A stretch of DNA of 64,000 nucleotides from NCBI GenBank assembly GCA_012064415.1, contig SSNU01000144.1, forward strand, positions 485,084 to 549,083, given 5' to 3'. This document shows positions 39,401 to 51,400 of the stretch, one piece after another. The DNA is from Gyrodactylus bullatarudis. Its lineage: Eukaryota; Platyhelminthes; Monogenea; Gyrodactylidea; Gyrodactylidae. The notes beneath the pieces are model-generated. The model was not told the origin of the DNA. It was given only the letters and a program-made list of their open reading frames with translations, and searched no databases. Position 1 is the stretch's first letter. Every line of letters begins with the position of its first letter. The position numbers were made by a program, and so were the translations under genes.

Positions 39401-42400
39401 CGGGAACAATCATTTATCGAGTTTTGTTTTCTTTAAAAATCATTCATATGTCAGTTAAATAGCTAGAATTTAAGTATTTGTTTTAAAATTGATCTCTCTT
39501 TATAATCGTTTCCATTGATAAGCAGCGCCCAAGTATGTAGACAGAAAGTTTGAAGACTTTTGAATCTTCTCACGCAGGGTATTTTTGGTAAAAATTATTT
39601 ATAGATTCCTTTCATACATTTGACATGTTTCTTTCGAATAGGACACCGTATAAAATGTGTCATTAAATTAGTAGGTTGTGTGTTAAGTAATGGGACTGAA
39701 TACAAAAATTGATTTTATTGAAAAAAAACTTGAGAAAGATGAATTGGAAATTAGTGAAAATAGCTTCCCGATGAATTAAGACATTTCTCCCAAAGAATTT
39801 GTAGCTTTCTCATCCCATCTTCAAATTTAGATCTGAGAAAGTGATTAAATCCATTTTGTACCTAATATTTTGCTTTCCAAAAAGGTTCTATAGAGATTTG
39901 GAATGATGGTTATCAGACAGAGCAAGATGAGTACTATTAGGGAGATGTCCCAAGACATCGCGTTTTTCTAGAGAGATATGATTCTACAGAATCTCGGATA
40001 TTCTTATCCAACACGAAATGCAACCTGAATATTCTAGAATGCTTAATCGAATCTTTTAAAAATGATTTAAGCACTTTGAAAGTTTTCTGGTTGACCTTGT
40101 TTTCAAGCAAAACAAATATCTACCGAAAATCTTTCTAATCAAGGCTCTTTTTTCAATAGAATAAGTTCAAACAAAAAGAGTGATTAATTATCTTCCCAAT
40201 GGTACCTAATTTGTTTGAATGTATTTTTGTTAACGTTCGAGTCCCATTACTTGTTGCACAGCCCAGGAATATTCATTTTGTATCATATTTTCACCTCTAT
40301 TTGTGATATAATTATGAATTTTGAATTATCATCATCATCATTATGATCGAAGAAAGATGATGAAAAAGAAGTAACAATAGACATTCTCTTTTACTCTCTT
40401 CCTACTCCCTCTCTCTTTTTCTGATCTAGAGAAAAGAATTTTTGATATCCGCATAAATTTCTCACATTTTTCCTTTTACATTACGATGGTAATGATGATG
40501 AAGAATTAGAAGAGGGGAATTTAGATGTCGATACAGTGTAGTTTCAGTGTAGTTTTAGTTTAGTGATGCATATTAGGTGTTATAATTTCACTTGAGCACA
40601 ATCTCTCTCTCTCTCCCTCTCTTCTTAACAATATTTACGTTTACTCAAGTCTATTATTACTACTATTAACACTCTGTGTGTATGTGTGCGTAATCCATAC
40701 ATATATGCAATGCTTTGAATAAATAATATATATATATATATATACATGGTGGTGGTAATGATCTCTTCTCCCTTCTACTTTCTCATTATGTCTGTCTCTT
40801 TTGTCTTTTAGGGATTTGTCTCTCTTATTTATTCAATAAAGATATCCATCGAGATTATCTTGAAAAAATAGTTCATCCGACATTCCTCTGTGATCATCAC
40901 CTTGAACTCAACCAAATCGTCTTTTTTACTTGAAGAATATTTAAATCAACAACTTTGACTGCACGTTGTAGGTGTAAAACTATTCTCAATACATTCTAAA
41001 AGTGGCAATACTTATCGAGCAGATTTTCAAAGTCAACTTGAAGAGATTCTTTTTTTCCGTCATAGAGTAAAAAATTGTTATTTGTAGTACAATGAGTAGT
41101 GAATTGGATTGAGCATGTATGACTCAAATTCCCCCAATTAAAATAGGAACCTATAGTAAAGAGTAGGGCTTAATATTAATTCACAAGAATACTGGCTAAT
41201 ATTGAACACAGTTCCTAATAGATGTTGGTTAATAAATATTTCCCATCATTGATAGGTCTATCGGAATATTTGGTACGAAAATAAAGTTTCACCCTACCCT
41301 AGATTTTTTCAAGGTATTCACACGGATGATAAGATTTCATCATCATTGGTTCTTAAATAATACACGTATTCCAATCTTATATTTGAACTCTATCATTCAT
41401 ATGACTATGTATTACTATTAGATTGGATGATTTAAAACAAACCTTTACTCCGTCAAATTCACACATTTTCCAGATGTTCATAGTAAATTTGAGTATTGAT
41501 TTGGAAAATTTCATAGACTTTAGAAATAAAGGATAAGAAGGCGAGCCAAACTTTCTAAATTTGAATTTTCAATCTTTCCATAGTTTTTTAATTTCCAAGA
41601 AAATTCCCAATCCAATATTTTTTCTCCAGAGTCTGGTGTGAGTTAAACTCTCTTTTTATATAACTTCTTTGTTCTGCAACTTCCTTCTTCTTCATAGATA
41701 ATGGTGGGATTCATTACAACATATAAAAAAAGTGGTAGAGTAAAAATATTTTTGAGTTCACTCATGCATCATACCAAGTTTTACAAGATTATCTTTCAGT
41801 AAAGTTCTTTCAAATGACTTGTATCTTGTAAAGATTTACTATTAATCTCTCTCTTCTATAAAGCTACTTTACAAATATTTAGATTTTCAGTTCATAAAAT
41901 CAATTCTAAAGCTAATTGATATGAAGTTGGGAATCTATGATTTTTATAGAAATCTCGATATTTTCATGTAGAATTCGAATTTTTTAAAGATTTTTTGGAA
42001 TCCTACTCACGTTGATTACGATTTTTATCGATTTGAAAGTTGGAGGTAGATCAAAAGAGGTTTTTTAGGATCAAAATTAGACAAGAGTGCTGACTAGCAC
42101 CGTCAAATTACCGACAGTTCGAAATTTCATTAATTTTCAAGTGAAAAATCGAAGTTCAGTTCCCAAACGATAATGAGGTTATTCAGTTGAATTGTTTTTC
42201 TTGTCTAATCTTGATCTTGAAAAACCTCTTTTGTTCAACCTCCAACTTTCAAATCAATAAAAAAAATTTTCAGAATTTTTTTCTTCGACTGGTAAAAGTG
42301 GGATATCAACCAACTTTAACTCTTTTCTCGTGTAAATTACCCTTTTTTGGATATACTCTAGATATTACTCGAAATTTTTGCTGTATTTTTAGAGGAATTC

Positions 42401-45400
42401 ATTGTCGGAGCTAACTTGTCTCATGAATTTCATTGTGAATTTATTATGACAATGAAATCGACGAGAATGAGATAAATCTCTGTCACCCTCCCTCGTTCTC
42501 TACCAATTTAATGAGTAATGATAATGAGATTATCCCTGGAAATAAATATTCAATCCTATCAAAGTAATTAAGTGATCGAATGAAATTAATTTTCTTCATT
42601 CTTCTTCTTCCCTTCTGATTTCTTGGACTATTGACATACACACACGAACACATCTATATATATTAGAAAGGGTAATAGAGTCTAGGTTAACGAAATTCTT
42701 GTATGTAGGATGCTCTTTCAACTTTTATTATCTAAACGATCAATCCTGATTAAGAGAATAAATCTACTTGAAATATTTGATTCATATACAATATATAGAT
42801 GGCCTATATATCTGATCATTCATTGACTAAAAATTACTTAAGTTTCCGTCTTTTTTTATAAATAACTCTATATCAGACCACATTTTAATGTGTAGTACAA
42901 CTACACAATTTTTTCACTTTGGTCTGGCCAAGATGGAAACATTTCCAGGCAATCGATCATGTTTGATTCCACATTCCAGCTATCCATCTTTCAATTTCCT
43001 ATCTTATTTTTCCCCCTAATTAAGGAAATTGCTCATTGAGCACTTGAACATTTCCATTCGAATATCGAATTGGAATAAGAAATTTATTGCTGTTAGCACC
43101 ATTGCAAAAACCTCTAAATTTTCTTCTATTCTCTCCTACTAACTAATCGGGACTTAATTTGAATAAAAGGAGTAATTTTCATAAGTATACCAATCCTAGT
43201 TCCCAATTTATTTCCACAAAGTTGATTGAGTGTATCTTTAGATCTGGCGACAAACTCTCATATCAATTTGCTGGTATGAATTTTTATTACTGCTCTTAAT
43301 ATGTGGAAGTTTTCCAGTTTAATATTGAAATATGAAAAGTTGGGTAATGGTAAAGAAAGGCTGCACAAAAATTTTCCCTGCCCCAAAATTTTTCCAAGTT
43401 CAAAAAATGTATATCGACGTGTCAATCACACACTCCTTTTGTACCCTTCTTTGTCATGATGATGTAACCCCTTGGTTATTTATCCTACAAAATTGGAAAA
43501 GTTATCCTTTTCAAGGTTAAATAACTCTGATTCTGAATGAGATATTCGAAAAATTCAAAGAGCAATTATGCTTAAAATTTTCTCCTCTATAAAATAGTAC
43601 AAGTATCAAAATTAGAACTCGACTAATAAGAAGAATAGAATTTCAGAAAATCTTTTTGATTTGGTGATTTGAAATTGTAACTTTTGAACAAGTTTTGAAA
43701 AATATACGTTTTCAAAAATTTTGCGAAAAATCCAAAACCTATTGTTAAAATAAAAAGATTTTCTGAAATTCTATTCTTCTTATTAGTCGAGTTCTAATTT
43801 TGATACTTGTACTATTTTATAGAGGAGAAAATTTTAAGCATAATTGCTCTTTGAATTTTTCGAATATCTCATTCAGAATCAGAGTTATTTAACTTTGTAA
43901 GTAGTTATGCAATATAATAATATAATATAATTGATTAATATTTTAATAAAAAGCATTAAATACTCACATTAGTTAATTTATTGAAAACATGAATTTACAT
44001 CAAACTTTTTAGAACTAGTTCAGTAATAATTCCTGGATCAAGATCAATGTTCATCTGAATACTTGAAGACAGGCCAGTTTTAATCACACGGGAAAAGTCC
44101 AATCCCTATTGATAGTAAAGTCAATGACATAACTTAATCATATATTGGAGTATTAAATGTAATTTTATTGGTATTTGAAGATCGAATATACTTGTGTTGG
44201 ATTAAAACTGGCCTGTCTTCAAGTATTCAGATGAACATTGATCTTGATCCAGGAATTATTACTGAACTAGCTCTAAAAAGTTTGATGTAAATTCATGTTT
44301 TCAATAAATTAACTAATGTGAGTATTTAATGCTTTTTATTAAAATATTAATCAATTATATTATATTATTATATTGCATAACTATTTACAAGGGAAATATT
44401 AACGATTATAGGGTGTTAGGCTTATCTTAAGTTTAGCCGTTATTTAACGTTGAAAAGGATAACTTTTCCAATTTTGTAAGATAAATAACCAAGGGGTTAC
44501 ATCATCATGACAAAGAAGGGTACAAAAGGAGTGTGTGATTGACACATCGATATACTTGTAATGAGATAGGTTTTTGTGTCTTCTATGATCTGAGCAAACG
44601 TTGAGAGCATTTTAATGAATAAGATATTCGGCATCTTTCCTATTCATTAACATTGATATACATTTTTTGAACTTGGAAAATTTTTGCGCAGCCTTTCTTT
44701 ACCATTACCACAAGTTGGTGTTTTTTTCTTTAGAATGCCTCAAAGGTCTTTTATTATTCGTTTGTTGATCTTTATTTAATATGAAGATAAAAAATCTCAA
44801 TATCTACACTATGAACTCGACAATGTGGCAAATTGTGATCGCATTTCGAAAATTAATTTCTAACCTGATCTTCCCAGATATATTTCCAACTTTGGTTTGT
44901 TTATCTAACTTTGTTCTACTAATCTCAAATCTATGACTTTCATCAAGTTTTTTTACTTTGAAACCATTCCTTCGCACAGAACTTTTAAACGTTGCTTGCA
45001 TTCAAACGAATCATGATAATTCAAAGGAAACCATTTTTTCATCAAAAAATATTCCTCCATTCAACTACAACTAAAATTTACTAGATTATGGATTTAAATG
45101 TAGAATAAAAACATTTAACTCACTCAGGAAGCCTTCTGTGAGTACTGCTACTGCTCAAAGTGCACTCTCACAAATCTTCATGTATACAGTAGATAAGAGT
45201 AAATTTCACTCTTACTGAATGTTTACATGCGAAATGGACTTGACTGGATTAAATAAACTGAATAGAAATGCTTTTCCCCTTTTTTTCTTGATGAAATTCA
45301 GGGGGAATGGATCAAACTCTCTGAGAGTACACATATCTGATATATACTAATTGATAAATGAAATATTAAACTATAGATGAATAATAATTTTAAAATTCAT

Positions 45401-48400
45401 GTGTAACCATAGCAGCATTGGACAAATATAAGCTTACTAAGGAATCTTCTCTATGAAATTCAGCGGAAATACATTAATCGAGAGAAAGGGGATGTAATAT
45501 ATTAAGGATCCAATAAATTATAGATATTATTTATGCCTCTATACATACTTTATACTCTTTTTTGTCATGAAACCAGATACTTGATACTGTACAAATATAT
45601 GATCTAAATAACTGCAATAATTTGACCAAATGGAAATGGTCCTTACTAGGTACCAGGAAGGTACTTGGCTAATTACTGATTAAATTTAAACTATCTTTCA
45701 AGAGATTGTACAATAATAAGGTCTCAAGACAGTAACTTCTGTACTTGATTGCTCGGAATGACTGATTTGCTAGAAATATAACTTCTTCTAGCTTATCAGA
45801 AATAATGCTATGATAGAAGTTAATTTAAAATTGAAATTTCTAGGTAATAAAACCATTCGAAAATCATTTTACAGAATCAGGAATCTTCCGAATCTTGTAT
45901 TGATTTGGGTTTGTTACTCAAGGTGGCCTACTTACATATTTAGTATGCCCATTTCCGGTATTCTTCTGTGGTATTTAAAAATAAATCATTAAATTCATAA
46001 GATTTTAAAATTAAAAATTCTCAACCAAACTCTAATTTTCTTCTCAACAAATCTCAAATTACCTCTTGGAGCTTAGGAAAAATTTGCCAAAAAGTTAAAT
46101 GGGAGAAACTATTGTAAATAAATGAATGTATTAATGATTGCTTAATTAAAAAAGAGCAGAGAATTTATGGTAGAAATGTCAACTTGTTTTAGTTCTATTC
46201 CCCTTTACAAAATGTACAAAAAGAGTTAATTATACATCCATACACATCAGACAAAAATAAGGGGAAAGATTCAAATAGAACAAGGTGGAGGTAGAGACAA
46301 CTCACAAGGTAGTTTTTCTCCATCAAATATTTTCAATTTTGACTTTTAGCTAGGTGGAAATAAGAGATGATGAGTATGATGATTTGGAAAACAAGCCAAT
46401 ATCTATATAATGATATATAAAGATGTACATTTGTATGAATGCACTATATGCATATATATATGCTGAGCAAGGAGAGTATAGTGTAGTACATTTCTGGGAT
46501 TAATTTCTTTGTCAGTTTTTGTATCCTTGATTGATTGAGCCAAAAAATTGGAAAAATCACCATAAATTAGTACAGTACAGTTGGTAAAATGTATGGATAA
46601 AATAATGATCATCTTTATTGGATAAGAGTTTAAAACTGCCTAAACTAATGACTCTCTGATAATTCTGCCCATTTTTCTTAAAATCTTAATGAGGTTACTC
46701 AGTAAGAATTAATTCAAATTTGAGTGGCTATTTGAATAATTCAGACATAAATGACACAATTGAGATGCATTTTTGAGATATGTCTTAATACAAATCAATG
46801 CTTAGAATTCATAGATCTATTAGAGAACTCGGTACGAAAATGTGTTTTCTAATTTAACCCTAGCCTACTTATAGTTCTGCTTTAATTACAGAGAAGTAGT
46901 ATACTTCCCGTCTCCCAAGTCCCCTGATGCAATTGTTGCAAATTTGTATCAAACTGATGAGTATGCCCGAAAGAAATCTCCTAGTATCATCTTCTTTCTC
47001 AATAAAAATCTAATTACTTTTATTAAAGTCATGAAAAAGATATTCTTTGAGCAATTGCTCTTCTAGAAATTAAAATCTTCTCCAAAGGGACATCATTATA
47101 ATTTATAATCCAGGGATTTTTCAGATTAATTTGTAAACTCTTCTTTGCTCTTATTGCTCCAGACTTTTAGATTCTCTGAATTTATTGATTGAAATGTAGT
47201 CATTTGAAACAAACTAATGATTGTCGTTGATTATTTTTCAGATTTTTTTCACACATCAATCATGAATATTTTATTTTCGATCCTTACAATACAGCAATAA
47301 TAATACACGGAATCATTCTGACTTGATCATTTTCCCTAATTATCAATCATAATTTCTTCAAAATATGAATCAAAAAATGAATTTTAGGCTATAATCTTCA
47401 CGTTTCACGATTCTTTTGTAAACCATATAAATCTTGAGTTGATATGAAGATGAGAAATTACTACTTTTACCAAAAAATTGAGCATTGCTTTTTTGAAATT
47501 AGGTTTATCCTCAAAAATAGCCCCATATCTATCTAATATTAGCTCTCATATTTATCACTGCTTGAAAGAATAATTTATCTTGAATACTTACCTGGTTTAA
47601 TTTTTTAAATTCATTTTATAGTTTGTTACAGTATTGAGTTTTTAAGGGCCAACGTACTAACCTTGAAGAGGATGTAGTTTAGAGATATACCAACAAATTT
47701 GAAAATTAGGGACTAGTTTTGGAAATACTTCTACTTTAGGCCTACTCCTATGTTAAATTTTATAATATGGGACTAGTTTTCGAATTATTTTTTGTAATTG
47801 AAATTTTTTAGAATTGATTTTGGTTTATTTTCGAGAATAACCCTTGAGCATCTCTTGTATAAACCTATTGGTATTGAACAAACCCATACACGTTTAGTGA
47901 CAGTAGTTTAGTATAGGAAGAGGAATTAGCAAGTATTAACATTGAAAAAAATACCCGAAAATAAATTTGGCAATTTTTAATATTCTCTCTTTACACTAAT
48001 CAAAAGAAATAGCCCAATACCCAGACTTGAAGGAATGACGGGGAAAGTCTATTTTTTTAATTATCATTTTGAATCATATTATTAACATTATTAGATTTTA
48101 ATTATCTTTTTCATCTGATTTAAATCAAAGACACGATATGATAAGATTGTTCCTCTATATATTCTCATTCTCTCTCTGGGCATCTGCAGTGCACATATAT
48201 TTCATTTATGGAATCTCATTATAGTCACTGTACGAAGAAAAAAAATATTCTAACTGAATTTCGTATGGAGATTTATGTCACGAAAGCCATTTTATCTTGT
48301 GATGAAACAATCTTTGTTTATAAATCAGGTATTCTTTAGCATATTCCAACACATGCTTAGTTCCTTAACAGTGTTTTTGACCTCTCTAGTTTTAGGGTAA

Positions 48401-51400
48401 ATGTTCTATTTCTTCTTCTTTTTATTCTGATAAACTATTCATTAGACTAGATTCATATTTTTTCAGGTACAACTATAAAAATTTGGACCAGTAAGGCCAT
48501 CTCTTTCAATTTGTTATCACGCTGATGAGTATGTCCGAAATAGAGATCCTTATATGTGAAATTTTATCTGGAATTTTCTTACTTCACTCAAATTTCCTAT
48601 GTCATCGGTAGCTCAGCTTAAAACTGTTGTCACAGAACACTCATCTCAGTTTAAAAATATCATGATGAGACACTATCCTCTGATTGGTTCTACCAGTTTA
48701 TAGTATCGAAGAGAAGTGGTAAATAAACAGTTCTTAATTTTTTTCACTCTCACATTAGGAATATAGAAATTAAAGAAGAATTCTTGGGGTTTCTTTAGTT
48801 TAAATATAGCAACCAATAAGTAATTTAAAATCATTCTAGGAGTAGAGATGAAGGGTGTTAATTTTTTCATTGTAGATAGTTTTTATCGAAGAAAATTTAT
48901 CCCTACATGCATGCAATAGACTCCCTTAATAATGGAGGTCTTTCATTATGTAATTATAATTATCTATATTGATTTTCCAGTTGTCTCGAAAGTTTTGTTT
49001 ACTTCATTTTAATAGGAACATTTCCCAAGTTAGTTTTTTTAGTTAAAGGCAATATTCAATTGAAAAGAGGGAAATTTTCCAGCATAGTTTCCCTGGAGAC
49101 GCATATTTGATGAGGTAATGATGGAAATTATCGACAATTTTAGTATATATTTTCGCCTCCTCTTCTCTTATTCCCTATATTCAACCAGCTTTTCTTAGTC
49201 ACTCACTTATACTGAAGAATATTTTGATATCAAACTGAAAACATATAACAGACATAATTTTAATCTATATCATCCCTTTATGAATGAAGGCGCCTTGATT
49301 AGTTACTGATGGGATATTTCCTCAAATCAGAAAACAATGGAAATTATTGTATGCTCACTGAGCACTTCTCAGCAACTTAGACGAGAAGGGGAGTCATGAT
49401 GAATAATTTCGAAATTCTTTTTACATTCACTTTAATCTGTAATCTTGAACACAATGATGGTGACATGAAAATTTTTTTTAATAATCAAATTCTGTCAAGT
49501 TGTTTCAAAATTCTAGTTCAAGAGAAACATTTAGAAGCCTATTTTTCGAAATTTCTGTATGTTATAATGACATTTTGAATCAATTCCCATCAACTAATAT
49601 TTATAAAAATTTATACCCATTAAACGTGTTAAATTTTATTTCAAATTTGTATTTATAACGTCAATGTACTGTTTGTTGAATTGCTCAAAAATGTGCATTT
49701 TAGAAAGCTCTATTCAATTAGAAAATTCATCCAAGAAAAAGAATAGATCGTTTTTCTAAGAGTGTTATTAAAGTTTTGTGGTAATTTCTTGTTTTTTATC
49801 CCTCGTGAGATTCTGTCTCAAAATGCTATTTTTTATGATTCAGCCTAGTCGTATTATTAGATTTTGGTTTCATGTTCGCAAGGCAATAATTTTCTAAAGT
49901 GCAGCTCTATCAAACTCAACTAGCGACCATGATTGCATTTAAAAGTCGTTTCAGTCGAAAATAGAAAGAAATTTTATTGGGAATGAGGAAAACAATACGA
50001 ATGAGTGGAGTTTCGTGATGTACGCTTTGTTTTATAACATAAATTTGGGCTCTTACTCATTAAAACACTCAACTTGTTTCCTTATTTAATTTGTAAACGA
50101 TAAGCTGAGTTTGCTCTCGTTGGGCTGAGGTTTCAGCAAACGTCGCGAAGATAACTTTCCTATCTGTCATCAATGATAACTCATCATTGAAAGCATCATT
50201 CATATTTCTCGTGACAGTTTGCATCAAGTTGAGAGTCTCATTCACAAGTGGGTTGGGAGATTCGTCCAGGTCCATGGAGGTATTGTAGAGCGACTGATTT
50301 CAAAAGTGAAAAGACAAGAATGCCTCTCTTAAGCAGAGGCTTTAAACAAAAAGATGTATTTTTAAATTGTACATTTTGTTTGTAATTTATGACTTTCTAA
50401 TTTTCTCAAATTAGAATAATTTTGATGATGTTAATTACAAGACTGTGATGGATCACTACAAATATATCACCATATTTTTTAAAATTTTTCTCTTAACCCT
50501 TCATGTCACATTGTCCCACCAGTGGAACACAACTCTTTCTCGAGCGATAATTTGATCTGAAAGATACTTAACATACTTTGATCGCCCCTCATTAGAAAGG
50601 AAATTTATCAAGCTACAAAATTATGTATAATTCATAAAGATAGCTTTTCACTGATGCACACTATAGTTACTTGAAGAAGGGTGATTTTTTGAAAATGTTG
50701 TCAAATATTTGAAAAATAACTTTCCATCGTAAAACAATAGTCTTAGATTTCAAATATACAATCGCCTGCTCGATATCATTTATAGTTTATAAGATAATTG
50801 GTTTTAGAGCCAAAAAATACCAATTTTAATCTCTATTATCTTTGAAATGATAAGTCGGCTTACGAAAAGGAATTCAGATTCAGAATCAGCGTAATTATTT
50901 TGGTTAGATTGCAAATTTTCTCATTTGTGTGTTGAAAAATAATAATTTGGGACATGAAGGGTTAATCTGGATTTCAAGAAATCTAATAATTCTTTGGATT
51001 ATTCTGATATTAGTAATACTTATTAAGTATAGAATTGAGTAAAAACACCCCTCCCTTTTTCTCCTATATTTCATTACATACTCTTACTCAACACCGATTA
51101 TTCATTAAATTAGATTTCATTTAACAAAATTTGATTGGTTAGTCTTTCAAAAGTCAGATGATTCAATATGGTACTATTTGAGGTACAGACCATGTGTCAT
51201 TTGGGGAGTGTGTGGGAGAGGTCTGTCTATATTATTTCTAAACTTTCAGGGATTTGTAACAGTTTGTCTTTAAGATTGCTCGAGAAAGAATCCGGAATTT
51301 GTGGAATGTAATTTCCTATGTGGTTAACTCAGGAATTTTAATCATTACGTTTTATGATTTACTAATTAGCTTTCATTTATTTATAGACAAGGGATATGTG

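Larger units (their letters stand above)
43341..44710. mobile_element. complex foldback element of about 1.37 kb with nested inverted repeats
   Basis: Three inverted-repeat pairs are arranged in and beside each other. The outer pair is 43341-43512 against about 44440-44710; the right copy carries an extra segment of about 110 bp. The next is 43513-43658 against 43747-43896, with a spacer of about 90 bp. The last is 43897-44090 against 44200-44388. Arms are nearly identical, so the structure is recent. The third pair carries two copies of a coding-like terminal segment with AATAAA. Open frames in the outer arms are shadows of the duplication. The element family is not recognised. Confidence 0.7.
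36602..51386. other. long intron (about 14.8 kb) of the Ig gene, filled with repeat remains
   Basis: No further exon of the Ig gene was recognised. The stretch contains a mariner remnant (39672-40265), foldbacks at 42027-42258 and 43341-44710, a piggyBac-type MITE (50497-50961), an antisense small ORF (50069-50275), and TC and TA microsatellites (40602-40621, 40724-40744). A dispersed motif GGTACGAAAAT followed by CCTA-rich sequence occurs near 41272 and 46831, and in related form near 32809. Confidence 0.5.

Noticed and set aside
43332..43520. 62-codon frame in the left outer arm of the foldback
   Set aside because: No recognisable domain. The inverted partner is interrupted; best explained as chance in repeat sequence.
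44804..45001. Basic 65-codon frame just right of the foldback
   Set aside because: Some coding-like character, but no splice partners, homology or promoter; insufficient support.
46940..46975. Hammerhead ribozyme core (CTGATGA ... CGAAA)
   Set aside because: The nucleotides between the two core boxes cannot form stem II, and no matching stem I/III and cleavage site were found. Kept only as a dispersed repeat.
50323..50341. Stem-loop GCCTCT/AGAGGC resembling a histone 3' hairpin
   Set aside because: Loop length and stem sequence do not fit the histone consensus and no histone gene is near.
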